Shown: positions 42,167 through 50,401, counted from the first letter of the stretch. The stretch: DNA of 64,000 nucleotides from Novosphingobium kaempferiae (GCF_021227995.1 NZ_CP089301.1:1240001-1304000), one strand, 5' to 3'. Notes: generated from the sequence alone by a model not told the origin. Translations and numbers: made by a program.

Positions 42167-42868
42167 TTACAGTTCCCCCCGCAGAGCCCGGCGCGCAGCC
42201 TCGGCCGCGGCACGATGCGCGGTCAGGGTCTTCACGCGCTTGGGCGGTGCTTTCGTCGGTTTCGGCGCGAAAAGCCGCGCCAGTGTCTCGTCCTGCGTCG
42301 GCTCGGCCATATCGGGCCGGGCATCGACGGTGGATCGGTAGAGTTGGAAGGTCGCTTCACCGGCCCGCATGGCGTCCTCGCCATACTTCTCGACCTTCTC
42401 GTACCAGCGAACAGTCAGGCCCAGCTGCTTGGCGTCGAAGCCCTGTCCCGCCGCTACCTTCTTGCGCGCCGCTTCCTCGGCCCGCATCGCCCGGATTTCC
42501 TCGCGCAGGTCCAGCAGCCACAGCACATGCCCGATCAGGGCCTGCGCCTGTTCCGGATCCTCGATCCCCGCGATCTGCTCGGCCAGCATGGCGATCGCCA
42601 GCGCCTGCACGCGCTCGTCGACGGTGCGCACCTCCGGTTCTGCCAAGCCGCCCAGCGCCGCCTCGTACGTCTCCAGCAGCATGTCGCCTTCCGCGCGGTC
42701 CTCGGGCTTCATGGCCCGGCGCGCGATCAGCTTGCGGATCGTCGCGGCGTCGTACCCTACGGCCTTGGCCTCGGTGTAGACGTCGGCGATGTCCTGCGTG
42801 ATGCCGCTGCGCTCTTCCAGCAGTCGTTCGATGCGCTCGACGTACAGTCGAAGTCGATCGTCGCTCAT
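42167..42868 (-). CDS. GapR/DUF2312-domain protein with C-terminal extension
   Basis: A protein of 233 residues. Residues 1-75 (LRLYVERIERLLEERSGITQDIADVYTEAKAVGYDAATIRKLIARR) match the GapR (DUF2312) domain, known in Caulobacter as a clamp on overtwisted DNA that aids replication. It is followed by about 155 residues not found in GapR, with a helical region and a basic Lys/Arg-rich end (APKPTKAPPKRVKTLTAHR). It is located between primase and helicase, and it probably binds DNA ahead of the fork or at the origin. Confidence 0.75.
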   Translation of the reverse strand: MSDDRLRLYVERIERLLEERSGITQDIADVYTEAKAVGYDAATIRKLIARRAMKPEDRAEGDMLLETYEAALGGLAEPEVRTVDERVQALAIAMLAEQIAGIEDPEQAQALIGHVLWLLDLREEIRAMRAEEAARKKVAAGQGFDAKQLGLTVRWYEKVEKYGEDAMRAGEATFQLYRSTVDARPDMAEPTQDETLARLFAPKPTKAPPKRVKTLTAHRAAAEAARRALRGEL

Positions 42869-44106
42869 GTCAGCGCCTCATCGTTGAAATCGTGTCCCGC
42901 ACGGGGCCGCAGCACCCGCACATGGCTGGCCCCGGCGCGTCGCCACGCGGCCGCCGCCAGCTGCCCGCACAGCGTCGTCCGCTCATCCCCGGTCAGGTCG
43001 CGGCGGATGGCGCGGGCGCGCGGCCGTTCCTGCACCCGCCGGTTCGTCAGCCCTTTCATGTCCGCGTCCACCCCGATGGCCACTGCACCGGGAGCGGGGA
43101 CGGTGAAGGGCGGGTTCTCCGGATCGCTCTGGACATTCCACAGCTGGAGAGAGGGCGCGCCATCAACGCGCGGCCCGTTCTCCAGCCAACCGCCCTGCAG
43201 GTTGCCCAGCGAAAGCGTGGCCAGCGCGCCGCGCAAGACGTGCCGCCGCGCCTCGCGCTCCAGCAGCGAATGGGTGGATTCGATGCCCTCGCCGACCACC
43301 AGTTCACCCGGCGCGCCGAGCCACTCCGCATCGTGCCAGTCCCCCCAAAGGGGTGGAGGGATCGGAACGCAGCCCATCCCGGCTTCGCCCCATATCTTCC
43401 GGCTCGCGCGCTTGTGTTCCTTGCCCTCGCGATCAAACCAGCTGGGCAATCGCGCCTTGCCGCGCCCGTCGGGGGCAAGATAGGTGACGTGGACGCCTTG
43501 CTGCACGAACACGCGCGCGCCCGGCTCTCCGCTGACATGGCAGATCGGCGCCAGCATCGCGGGCGCGGTCAGCCGGGGTGCATCCCCGCGCCGCCACAAC
43601 GACACAGGACAGCGGGAAAGGAACTGCACCACGCCGATCAGCCCGCTGCTGCGCGGATCGATGCCCCGGTGCCGCAGGTATGTTTCCACGATCGTGCCCC
43701 GCGCCGGACGCGCCACGCGCGAAACTGCGATCCCGGCTTCCAGCGATGTCACAAGCCCGCCGTCATCCCGGCCCTCGCGCACGGAAGCCCGCTGCTTGAT
43801 CGGGCGCGAACCCGCCTGCACCGTCTCGCCATCCAGCGCGGCCAGCGCATCCATAAACGAATGCCCCTGGGCCTCTTGCAGAAAGCGCAAGGCATCGCCG
43901 TGGGCGGAACAGCCGAAACAGTGCCAGAACCCCTTTTCGGGGACGACCGTGAAGCTGGGCGTGGTTTCCTGATGGAACGGGCACAGACCCACATATTCGC
44001 GACCGGTCTTTCGCAGCTTCACGGTGCGACCGACGATCGCTACCAGATCGGCGCGCAGCAGCGCCTGGTCGATGCGCTGGCGCAACTCGGGCGAGATCCC
44101 GTTCAC
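42865..44106 (-). CDS. DnaG-like primase with CHC2 zinc finger and Toprim-type domain
   Basis: A protein of 413 residues from GTG 44106 (overlapping the previous stop, GTGA). The zinc finger has Cys42, His45, Cys63 and Cys66 (GLCPFHQ and WHCFGC). A catalytic-core region follows (VPHGDALRFL; VVGEGIESTHSLL with the Toprim Glu near residue 273). C-terminal residues replace the usual DnaB-interaction domain. It makes RNA primers for phage replication. Confidence 0.9.
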   Translation of the reverse strand: MNGISPELRQRIDQALLRADLVAIVGRTVKLRKTGREYVGLCPFHQETTPSFTVVPEKGFWHCFGCSAHGDALRFLQEAQGHSFMDALAALDGETVQAGSRPIKQRASVREGRDDGGLVTSLEAGIAVSRVARPARGTIVETYLRHRGIDPRSSGLIGVVQFLSRCPVSLWRRGDAPRLTAPAMLAPICHVSGEPGARVFVQQGVHVTYLAPDGRGKARLPSWFDREGKEHKRASRKIWGEAGMGCVPIPPPLWGDWHDAEWLGAPGELVVGEGIESTHSLLEREARRHVLRGALATLSLGNLQGGWLENGPRVDGAPSLQLWNVQSDPENPPFTVPAPGAVAIGVDADMKGLTNRRVQERPRARAIRRDLTGDERTTLCGQLAAAAWRRAGASHVRVLRPRAGHDFNDEALT

Positions 44107-44288
44107 AGGAAGTCCGCCAGCATGCCGCGCGCCTGTTCCAGCTTCGCGAGGGCGCGGCGCACGTCCGTTCCCGGTCCGCCGGACGCCAGTTCGCGCGCCA
44201 GATGCGCCAGGCGCTCCACGTCATAGGCGATCTGGTAGACCGCCATGCGCGGCGGCAGGCTGGGCCCAAGGTCGGATTGCACGGACAT
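44103..44288 (-). CDS. small phage protein of unknown function
   Basis: A protein of 61 residues with a helical, Ala/Leu-rich sequence (MAVYQIAYDVERLAHLARELA; DVRRALAKLEQARGMLADFL). There is no domain. It lies between the 148-residue protein and the primase and overlaps the primase start, which supports expression within the replication operon. Confidence 0.55.
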   Translation of the reverse strand: MSVQSDLGPSLPPRMAVYQIAYDVERLAHLARELASGGPGTDVRRALAKLEQARGMLADFL

Positions 44289-44302
44289 GCTGGGTTACCG
44301 GC

Positions 44303-44749
44303 TCAGTCCGCAGCCGCCAGCATGGCGCCGCTCGCCTTGAACACGAAATGCGGCGATTGCCCGTTGGTCGGCCGCAGGGCTTCGCACTTCTCGATGGCGA
44401 AGGTGGGAAAATCTAGTGCGAACAGCCCGTCCGCCGTCGCCGCGTTCAGCGTGACGGCGTAATTGCCCGCCTTGTCCCGACTGGCTGTGAAATTGCCACC
44501 GTTGGCCGGAACGGCAACGCGGATCTTGCCTGCATCTTCGGCCTTTCCGAACAGCAGGATCACCTTCTGCTTATCGGATGCCAGGCTCACCTGCTTGGCC
44601 AGCTTCGCGCCGATCTGGACGCGGATGTAACGTACATCCTTACCCGAACGACTGCCCAGCTTGCGGGCGGACACCTGCACACCCATCGGCGGGACTTTGG
44701 GGACACCCGCCTTCGGCGGATTGACGCACTCGATGATCTCGAAGGCCAT
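44303..44749 (-). CDS. phage protein of unknown function, possible DNA-binding
   Basis: A protein of 148 residues from ATG 44749, with GAGGTG before it. Beta-rich (GVQVSARKLGSRSGKDVRYIRVQIGAKLA, VSLASDKQKVILLFG, ATADGLFALDFPTFA), it lacks a recognised domain. The length, strand-rich composition and position in the replication operon would fit an OB-fold or ssDNA-binding accessory, but this is inference. Confidence 0.55.
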   Translation of the reverse strand: MAFEIIECVNPPKAGVPKVPPMGVQVSARKLGSRSGKDVRYIRVQIGAKLAKQVSLASDKQKVILLFGKAEDAGKIRVAVPANGGNFTASRDKAGNYAVTLNAATADGLFALDFPTFAIEKCEALRPTNGQSPHFVFKASGAMLAAAD

Positions 44750-44828
44750 GATACACCTCGATGCTGATACCGGTGACGGCCCGCCGGCAGGCGAAATGCT
44801 GATGACGAGGCGGCGCCGGGGCCGCGCG

Positions 44829-44954
44829 TCAGGGAATGTCGACGAGGCGGGCCAGCACCCACGCCAGGCCAAGCGCCACGCCGCCAGCGATCAGCGCCAG
44901 GGCACCGGCGTACAGAGCCCACATCGACCCGTTCGGGTTCTCGTCTTCGGTCAC
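44829..44954 (-). CDS. 41-residue single-span membrane protein
   Basis: A GTG start at 44954 overlaps the stop of the upstream gene (GTGA). The product is TEDENPNGSMWALYAGALAL followed by a hydrophobic helix (IAGGVALGLAWVLARLVDIP), so it is a short type of membrane protein. The overlap and coding-like sequence support it; function is unknown. Confidence 0.55.
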   Translation of the reverse strand: MTEDENPNGSMWALYAGALALIAGGVALGLAWVLARLVDIP

Positions 44955-45469
44955 AGGCTGTCTCCCGTTCTCAGGATTTCGACGAAGCGGTTCACGCCCA
45001 CGCGCCTGATCTTGATGAAGCCGCCCTCCACCAGCAGGCGAAGGCGGTAATCGGCGGCCTGTCGGTGCGGCAGGCGCGCCCGCTCGGCCAGCAGGTCAAG
45101 GCTGGGCAAGGGCCCCGCCACGCGGGCGAGCACTGCGAGCAGCTGCTCTTCGGGCCGCCCGGCGATGGAACAGCTCTGCGAAACCGCATTCGCCGAAGCC
45201 GCCGCATTGGGCCGCTTCTCGATGAAGTATTGCCAGCCCGCGCCGCCCGGATCGCGCTGTCGCGAAAGGTGGCACAGGCCCTGCTGATGCCAGTTGCGCG
45301 CCAACGCGGCGGCGGGAACGCCCGGTGTCAGGCTGGGCCCGATAGCATAGACGATGCGCTCCCCCGCGTCTGCCTTGCGGAACTTGCGCTCCAGCTCGGC
45401 CGCGTCGGCATAGGTCGTCAGCGGCCCGATGCGGTAATGGACGTCCTCTCTGGCGATGCCCCCACGCAT
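44951..45469 (-). CDS. winged-helix-like phage protein
   Basis: A protein of 172 residues from ATG 45469. The C-terminal 65 residues (PEEQLLAVLARVAGPLPSLDLLAERARLPHRQAADYRLRLLVEGGFIKI) have the shape of a winged helix. The N-terminal part is unknown (HYRIGPLTTYADAAELERKFRKADAGERIVYAIGP). It is in the early leftward operon, 5 bp after the preceding gene, and may regulate transcription or bind origin DNA. Confidence 0.6.
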   Translation of the reverse strand: MRGGIAREDVHYRIGPLTTYADAAELERKFRKADAGERIVYAIGPSLTPGVPAAALARNWHQQGLCHLSRQRDPGGAGWQYFIEKRPNAAASANAVSQSCSIAGRPEEQLLAVLARVAGPLPSLDLLAERARLPHRQAADYRLRLLVEGGFIKIRRVGVNRFVEILRTGDSL

Positions 45470-45473
45470 GGCG

Positions 45474-45938
45474 CTATTCCCCGCTCGGCAGGACGTTGAC
45501 GACCACGCGCAGCCGCACCAGCGACTGCATCGCTTCGTCGATCTGCTTCGTGATCTGTGTGCTGTCGCTGGCGCAGACCTTGGCATCGGTCAGTGCCGCG
45601 CGGATGGCGTCGGATATGTCCCCGAACTCCGCGCAAGCATCGATCAGTGCGGTACTCAGGTCGCTCGGCCCCGCCTGCACTTCCGGCAGGCGATACAGGA
45701 CGTGGCCCAGCTCGGCCGCCAGGGCTGACAGGATCGGAGTGCCGTCCCCGCGCGATATCGCCACTTCGTCCAGCGCCAGCGCGCAGTCCAGCGGCGGGAA
45801 GGCGCTGTGGTTCAGGTTGTTCCAGTCGCCAGCGACCGAACGGCTGCGCCCAGCCGTCATGCCCGCGCCGTCGACGCCGCCACACGCGCCGATGGCTTCG
45901 CGCACCGCGCGCTTGATGCGGCCGAGGGCCGCGATCAT
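45474..45938 (-). CDS. phage early protein of unknown function
   Basis: A protein of 154 residues, mostly helical with a basic N-terminus (MIAALGRIKRAVREAIGACGG). No domain recognised. It overlaps the cro-like gene by four bases (ATGA) and lies second in the leftward early operon. Confidence 0.55.
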   Translation of the reverse strand: MIAALGRIKRAVREAIGACGGVDGAGMTAGRSRSVAGDWNNLNHSAFPPLDCALALDEVAISRGDGTPILSALAAELGHVLYRLPEVQAGPSDLSTALIDACAEFGDISDAIRAALTDAKVCASDSTQITKQIDEAMQSLVRLRVVVNVLPSGE

Positions 45939-46216
45939 GCCACGCCCCGCAGTTGGGCACCGGACGTTTCTCCGCTCTGTCCGGTGGACTGGGCTTGCTG
46001 CGGTGCGCCATCAACATGGGCATGTTCGAGATCGCTGAGATCATCAGGCAATGCCCTACCACCCACGTGCGCAGCGAGGCGGAGGTGCGCCATCCGCGAA
46101 TGCGGGATGCCATTCTTTCGCCAACTATGGACGGTCGACATGGGCGCCTCGATCATCTTTGCGACCGCTGCGGTGCCGCCCAAATGATCAATCACGATGT
46201 TCGCGAGCAAGTTCAT
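45935..46216 (-). CDS. Cro/YdaS-like HTH regulator
   Basis: A protein of 93 residues from ATG 46216; a GTG eight codons upstream (46240) falls within the operator and is less likely. LGGTAAVAKMIEAPMSTVHSWRKNGIPHSRMAHLRLAA is the YdaS/Cro type HTH. The C-terminal 40 residues are Gln/Gly-rich and disordered. Transcribed divergently from the CI-like repressor, it most likely acts as Cro in switching to lysis. Confidence 0.8.
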   Translation of the reverse strand: MNLLANIVIDHLGGTAAVAKMIEAPMSTVHSWRKNGIPHSRMAHLRLAAHVGGRALPDDLSDLEHAHVDGAPQQAQSTGQSGETSGAQLRGVA

Positions 46217-46226
46217 GTCGTTGAAA

Positions 46227-46289
46227 TGCGATATTCGCACTTTCAGGTCAAGGGCCAGAAGTGCGATTTAAGACGTTGCGATAATCGTA
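46227..46289. promoter_or_regulatory. repressor operators O1-O3 and divergent promoters
   Basis: TGCGATATTCGCA (46227-46239), a half site GTGCGATTTA (46261-46270) and TGCGATAATCGTA (46277-46289) resemble the 13-bp palindrome TGCGAT-N-ATCGCA found twice at 47150-47198. On the minus strand TTGACC (46247-46252) precedes O1 and could be the cro promoter -35; GATAAT (46280-46285) could be the -10 for the repressor gene. Confidence 0.7.
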
Positions 46290-46309
46290 GCGAAATTCAC
46301 GAAGGGCGA

Positions 46310-46894
46310 ATGCGCCCAGAAGACATCAAAGCCGAGCTAGACGCTCGCAACATGTCGATCGTCGACCTTGCCGACGCGATCGGGATGAACAGCAACTATC
46401 TGGGGAAGGCGCTAAGGGGTGGCCGCAAGCTATCCGCTGATGAGCTGATCGCGATCCAGAACGTGTTAGCACCGGAAGATTTGGCTCACCGCATCCGAAC
46501 CATTCCGCATCTGGGATCGGTTCCCGCTGGGAAATTTAGACCTTCCGAGCAACAAGGCGGTCGGCGCGTCGCGGTATCGGACCCGGAAACCCCGCCCAAC
46601 GCATTCGCCTTGACTGTTGACGGCAACTCTATGGATCTGGTCGTCCCTAGCGGAACAACACTGATAATTGACCCCGATGACAAGGCGCTGTGGCCCGGAA
46701 AGCGGTACGTCATTCAGACGGAGGATGGTCGGACGACATATAAGGAATTTCAGGCTGACCCTGCTCGCTTGGTGCCCTTATCGACCGACGACACTCACGA
46801 AGAAATGCTTTTGGGCAGTGAGCCAATAGTCATTGTTGGGCGGGTGTACTCGTACACGATGCGCGACGTGGATTTACCGCGCCGCCCTCGGTGA
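46310..46894 (+). CDS. LexA/CI-like phage repressor (S24 peptidase)
   Basis: A protein of 194 residues from ATG 46310. N-terminal HTH (MSIVDLADAIGMNSNYLGKALRG) binds operators. The autocleavage site is Ala73-Gly74 in GSVPAGKF. Ser107 in VDGNSMDLVV and Lys145 in RTTYKEF form the S24 dyad. RecA-stimulated self-cleavage would induce the prophage on DNA damage. An earlier in-frame start reads through the opposite cro-like gene and was rejected. Confidence 0.92.
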   Translation: MRPEDIKAELDARNMSIVDLADAIGMNSNYLGKALRGGRKLSADELIAIQNVLAPEDLAHRIRTIPHLGSVPAGKFRPSEQQGGRRVAVSDPETPPNAFALTVDGNSMDLVVPSGTTLIIDPDDKALWPGKRYVIQTEDGRTTYKEFQADPARLVPLSTDDTHEEMLLGSEPIVIVGRVYSYTMRDVDLPRRPR

Positions 46895-47063
46895 CAAACC
46901 GCTCATGAAGTTCTTCGATCTCACCAGGGACTGACACGAAGAATTTGCCCCACTCGTCGAACGAGCCTAACCCGAGTTCGAGTGCGTCTTGCTGCGCCTG
47001 CTTTTTCACGCGCCGCCAAGGCGCCTTGGGCTCACCAAACATCCGCACTCGATAAAGCAACAT
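46830..47063 (-). CDS. small protein convergent with the repressor gene
   Basis: A protein of 77 residues from ATG 47063, preceded by GAGGTGACG. MLLYRVRMFGEPKAPWRRVKKQAQQDALELGLGSF lacks a known domain; the C-terminal region KFFVSVPGEIEELH is also unassigned. Its 3' end overlaps the repressor's last 65 bp on the other strand, so the two messages may interfere with one another. Confidence 0.55.
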   Translation of the reverse strand: MLLYRVRMFGEPKAPWRRVKKQAQQDALELGLGSFDEWGKFFVSVPGEIEELHERFVTEGGAVNPRRASCTSTPAQQ

Positions 47064-47149
47064 CGTCACCTCCGTCCTCGATTCGCCCCTAGGCGCTGCC
47101 CCCTTATAGGAACGGAAAGTGAACAAAATGAAGGCGTGAAAACGCATAA

Positions 47150-47201
47150 TGCGATAATCGCACTTTTATGGCTTGACGCAAGAAGTGCGATTATCGCATG
47201 T
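47150..47201 (+). promoter_or_regulatory. operators O4-O5 with the rightward early promoter
   Basis: Two perfect palindromes, TGCGATAATCGCA (47150-47162) and TGCGATTATCGCA (47186-47198), lie on either side of TTGACG (47173-47178). O5 falls within the spacer and -10 position of that promoter. A repressor bound there would block the rightward operon that starts at 47239. Confidence 0.8.
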
Positions 47202-47238
47202 ACAGCTTCAACAGGCACCCCGCCTGATGGAGTCGAAC

Positions 47239-47514
47239 ATGCTGAACGTCAGCGCCCCGTACCCGCACGCCGGGTCCACCGCCTACATCGACGACATCGA
47301 CTGCTTGGATAAGCCGGTCGTCCGCAAGGTGCGGATCATCTCGCACAAGCCTGAAGACCTGGTGCTGATCGCCATCCGCGACCGGCTCGCCCCGCGTGAG
47401 GCGGCCAGTGGCAACCGCACCGTCCCGCTCTCCTCGCTCCGCGAGACGGAACAGCCGGAACAGCACACCATTTCCAAGCCCTCGGGTCGCAAGCCGAAGG
47501 CTGGCCGCCGGTGA
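47239..47514 (+). CDS. first gene of the rightward early operon
   Basis: A protein of 91 residues from ATG 47239, with GGAG nine bases upstream (an ATG at 47227 is possible). It begins MLNVSAPYPHAGSTAYIDD and ends with a basic Lys/Arg tail (SGRKPKAGRR). No domain. As the first product after derepression it may be a regulator or antirepressor. Confidence 0.55.
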   Translation: MLNVSAPYPHAGSTAYIDDIDCLDKPVVRKVRIISHKPEDLVLIAIRDRLAPREAASGNRTVPLSSLRETEQPEQHTISKPSGRKPKAGRR

Positions 47515-47984
47515 GCGCACAACGCGCCACTGGCGGCCTTGAGCCGCTCTCCACCATTGCCACCCGCGAATGGCGACGTCGCGACGCACTCGTTCGCGCG
47601 CTCCACGCCCGGGGGCAATGGACGCGCGAGCAGGCCGAGGGCGCGTGGTGGCGCTGGCTCTCCATCGCCCTGCGGACCGACGCTGATCTGGCGGACCTCC
47701 CCGCTGACGTGGCGATGCAGCTGCACACGATGGTCGTCATCGTCGGCAAGCTGACGGACTCGGACCGCCGCGTGATGCTGGCGGACGACTATGCCGAGCG
47801 GCACGAGTGGGAGCCGGAACTGGGCGCCGCCACACAGCGCGCCATCGACCGACAGGCGCAGGAACCCAGCGCCATCAACCTCCAGCAGGCCCGCGACCTG
47901 ATCGCCCTGTCCCGCGCGCTCGGCGTCGCGGTGACGTGGCGCGCGGTCGAGGTTGCCGCCGAACCCGAAAGGATCGCCGCGTGA
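47511..47984 (+). CDS. phage early protein of unknown function
   Basis: A protein of 157 residues starting at GTG 47511, overlapping the preceding stop by four bases. It is helical, Ala/Arg/Trp-rich (WRRRDALVRALHARGQWTREQAEGAWWRWLSIAL). No domain recognised. It overlaps the next gene by four bases. Confidence 0.55.
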   Translation: MSAQRATGGLEPLSTIATREWRRRDALVRALHARGQWTREQAEGAWWRWLSIALRTDADLADLPADVAMQLHTMVVIVGKLTDSDRRVMLADDYAERHEWEPELGAATQRAIDRQAQEPSAINLQQARDLIALSRALGVAVTWRAVEVAAEPERIAA

Positions 47985-48199
47985 ACACATTTCCGCTCGA
48001 ACCGATAATCTACAGCCCGTCCCACGGCGGCCTGACCCCTCATTCGGTCCTGCAGCACAGCCTGCTCAAGGAAGATGACCTCGACCGTTTCGAGGGCTGG
48101 TTGATCCGCACCCATTACGGCCTGACCGCGCTGCTTATCCTGCTCGCGATCGCGCTGCCCAGCATCATCGGCCTCGGCCTTACCCGCCTTCTGGCCTGA
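47981..48199 (+). CDS. small membrane protein
   Basis: A protein of 72 residues from GTG 47981. A soluble N-terminal part is followed by a C-terminal transmembrane helix (YGLTALLILLAIALPSIIGLGL). It may affect the host membrane or exclude other phages, as such early prophage proteins can, but nothing specific can be said. Confidence 0.55.
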   Translation: MNTFPLEPIIYSPSHGGLTPHSVLQHSLLKEDDLDRFEGWLIRTHYGLTALLILLAIALPSIIGLGLTRLLA

Positions 48200-48210
48200 A
48201 CCCCACCCCC

Positions 48211-48249
48211 GCAGGTCCGGGCTCTCTGTCCCGACCCACCCGGACCTGC
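48211..48249 (+). terminator. GC-rich hairpin in the early operon
   Basis: GCAGGTCCGGG (48211-48221) pairs perfectly with CCCGGACCTGC (48239-48249) around 17 bases. No U-tract follows, so it may be an attenuator or processing site between the first three genes and those downstream. Confidence 0.45.
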
Positions 48250-48323
48250 ACGAGGATCGCCGCCGCTCTGAATTGCCCCTCCGGGCGGCGGCGGTCCTCA
48301 ACTCTCCTGAGAGGCACTGCGCC

Positions 48324-48677
48324 ATGTCCGATATCTCGGAAGAATTTCTGTTGAAGCCGCTCCACCAGCGCCGGGCACTGATCGCCGGAGAACTTGCAGC
48401 CAACGCAGCTTCCGAGCTGCTGCGCTTCCACCGCGAAGGGCCGGAGGGTTTTTCGGCCTTCGGAGATCCCGAGCCTGTGGCACTGCTGGCCGAAGCGCTG
48501 TTGCACACGGCACGGATCGAGGCCGCCAGCTTCCCGCAGACGGACACGCTCAACGCTGCATACGTCAGCGCCGTCGGCCAGCTTGCCGCAGCCTGCGCGA
48601 ACTTCCTTGCGGATCAGTGCCCCACCGTCGAGATCGACGATGAGGGCGACGATGCGGAGGCCGCCGCCAATGGCTGA
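48324..48677 (+). CDS. phage early protein of unknown function
   Basis: A protein of 117 residues from ATG 48324. All-helical with an Ala/Leu-rich core (IAGELAANAASELLRFH, VALLAEALLHTARIEAA) and an acidic C-terminus. It overlaps the DUF5131 gene by eight bases. Confidence 0.55.
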   Translation: MSDISEEFLLKPLHQRRALIAGELAANAASELLRFHREGPEGFSAFGDPEPVALLAEALLHTARIEAASFPQTDTLNAAYVSAVGQLAAACANFLADQCPTVEIDDEGDDAEAAANG

Positions 48678-49995
48678 GCGCACCGCCATCGAGTGGACCG
48701 ATGCCACATGGACGCCGGTCAAGGGCTGCACCCGCGCGAGCGAGGGATGCCGCAACTGCTACGCGGAGATCATGGCCGCGCGCTTCTCCGACCCCGGCCA
48801 ATGGGGCGAGGGTCTGGCGACGATCGTCACCACTCCGCAGGGCAAGGATCACCGCTGGACCGGCGCCGTCCGCTTCGACGCGGCCGAGCTGCTGAAACCG
48901 CTGGCATGGCGCAAGCCGCGCCGCATCTTCGTGTGCTCCACGTCCGACCTGTTCCACGAGAACGTTCCGGACGAATGGATAGACCAGGTGTTTGCTGTCA
49001 TGGCGCTGTGCCCGCAGCACACCTTCCAGGTGCTGACGAAGCGGGCCGACCGGATGCGGCCTTACCTGTCGGCAATGGGTTTGGTTCGCCGTATATGCGA
49101 GGCCGCACACGCCATTTGGCAGGCCCGCCGGACGTCGGATGACGGCCCTGAGTTTTCGCGCGGCAACTCTCGCCGATTCAATGCGAAGATGAAGGAGTGG
49201 TGGCGTCACGTTGGGGCTCTGACTGCCTGGACGGTAGACGGGGGATGCGCTCACGTATGCTGGCGCCGGGATGAACCGGACGCCGAATATCCTTCTCGAA
49301 TCGCCTGGCCGCTCCCCAATGTCTGGCTGGGCGTGTCGGTCGAGGATCAGCCGCGCGCCGAGGAGCGCATCCCCGATCTTCTCGCCACCCCCGCCGCCGT
49401 CCGCTGGCTGTCCTGCGAGCCGCTGCTTGGCCCGGTCGATCTCACCGACATCACTATCCGCGTTCGGCCCGGCGAGGAGCCCGATGGCCTTGCTGTCGTC
49501 GACGCCCTGACCGGCATGCACTGGGATGCCGAAGAGACGATCACCGGCATCTACGGCGATCCCGACCCGCATATCGACTGGGTCGTCGTCGGGGGTGAGA
49601 GCGGCCACGATGCCCGCCCGATGCACCCCCAGTGGGCATGGAGCCTGCGCGATCAGTGCGCGGAGGCCGGGGTTCCGTTCTTCTTCAAGCAGTGGGGTGA
49701 ATGGGCCCCCGTCTGCGTCATCCCCGACACTGACGAGATGGACGAGTTCCTCTTCCACAAGCCGAAGGTGATCGAGGGCCGTCGTCGCTGTAAGGTCGAC
49801 CAGTGCATCTTGTGGGCCGACGGTCGGCGGTTCGACATGGACCGCTGGCACCGGGTCTACGGTGAGGATCCGGCCAACGGCGTTTTCGCCCATGCCGCCC
49901 GGTCCGGTCACATGCTGATGATGAAGATCGGCAAGAAGCGCGCTGGCCGTCTGCTGGAGCGCGACGGTGCCGAACACGACGGCATGCCCGCGTGA
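48670..49995 (+). CDS. DUF5131 (phage Gp37/Gp68) family protein
   Basis: A protein of 441 residues from ATG 48670. The family signature begins IEWTDATWTPVKGCTRASEG with Cys20, Cys27 and Cys30 (C-x6-C-x2-CY), which resembles an iron-sulfur motif of radical SAM enzymes. Further hallmarks are PRRIFVCSTSDLFHENVPDEWI, TFQVLTKRADRM, NVWLGVSVEDQ and WVVVGGESGHDARP. The biochemical function of the family is unknown. It overlaps its neighbour by four bases. Confidence 0.9.
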   Translation: MAERTAIEWTDATWTPVKGCTRASEGCRNCYAEIMAARFSDPGQWGEGLATIVTTPQGKDHRWTGAVRFDAAELLKPLAWRKPRRIFVCSTSDLFHENVPDEWIDQVFAVMALCPQHTFQVLTKRADRMRPYLSAMGLVRRICEAAHAIWQARRTSDDGPEFSRGNSRRFNAKMKEWWRHVGALTAWTVDGGCAHVCWRRDEPDAEYPSRIAWPLPNVWLGVSVEDQPRAEERIPDLLATPAAVRWLSCEPLLGPVDLTDITIRVRPGEEPDGLAVVDALTGMHWDAEETITGIYGDPDPHIDWVVVGGESGHDARPMHPQWAWSLRDQCAEAGVPFFFKQWGEWAPVCVIPDTDEMDEFLFHKPKVIEGRRRCKVDQCILWADGRRFDMDRWHRVYGEDPANGVFAHAARSGHMLMMKIGKKRAGRLLERDGAEHDGMPA

Positions 49996-50204
49996 CCCAC
50001 TTCCGCGAAATCCCGCTCGATCAGGGCGCCTACAATGGGCGGCACCATTGCCTGCGGGACGATCGCGGCATGCTGCACAGCGGCCGATGGGACGCGGCGC
50101 AGCAGCTGTTCACCTATTCCAGCGGCGTGCCGATCCAGAGCGAGATCGTCGCCTACAACGCCCGCGTGCCGGGCAACCCCACCAGAAACGGAAACCCCGG
50201 CTAA
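49992..50204 (+). CDS. small phage protein of unknown function
   Basis: A protein of 70 residues starting at GTG 49992 inside the previous stop. Sequence MTHFREIPLDQGAYNGRHHC with a few His/Cys residues. Its stop TAA shares a base with the next ATG (TAATG). Unassigned. Confidence 0.5.
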   Translation: MTHFREIPLDQGAYNGRHHCLRDDRGMLHSGRWDAAQQLFTYSSGVPIQSEIVAYNARVPGNPTRNGNPG

Positions 50205-50401
50205 TGCCTGTACCGATTCCTACGGAACCTCTCGTTCGCGAGGGCCGCGACGCCGCGATGGCCGCCTTCGCGCGCGGCGACCTCGCCCCCCGCTGCCCCT
50301 ACAGCGGGAACACCAAGCGCGCCCGCTTCTGGCACCACGGCGCCACGAAGGCGATGGCCGCGATCGACGAACTGGTCAGGATCGGAGGGGCCCGTGCATA
50401 A
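50204..50401 (+). CDS. small phage protein of unknown function
   Basis: A protein of 65 residues from ATG 50204. FARGDLAPRCPYSGNTKRARFWHHGATKA suggests a compact basic protein, with the pattern of Rmf-like (ribosome modulation factor) phage proteins, though much is uncertain. It overlaps the next gene by eight bases. Confidence 0.5.
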   Translation: MPVPIPTEPLVREGRDAAMAAFARGDLAPRCPYSGNTKRARFWHHGATKAMAAIDELVRIGGARA

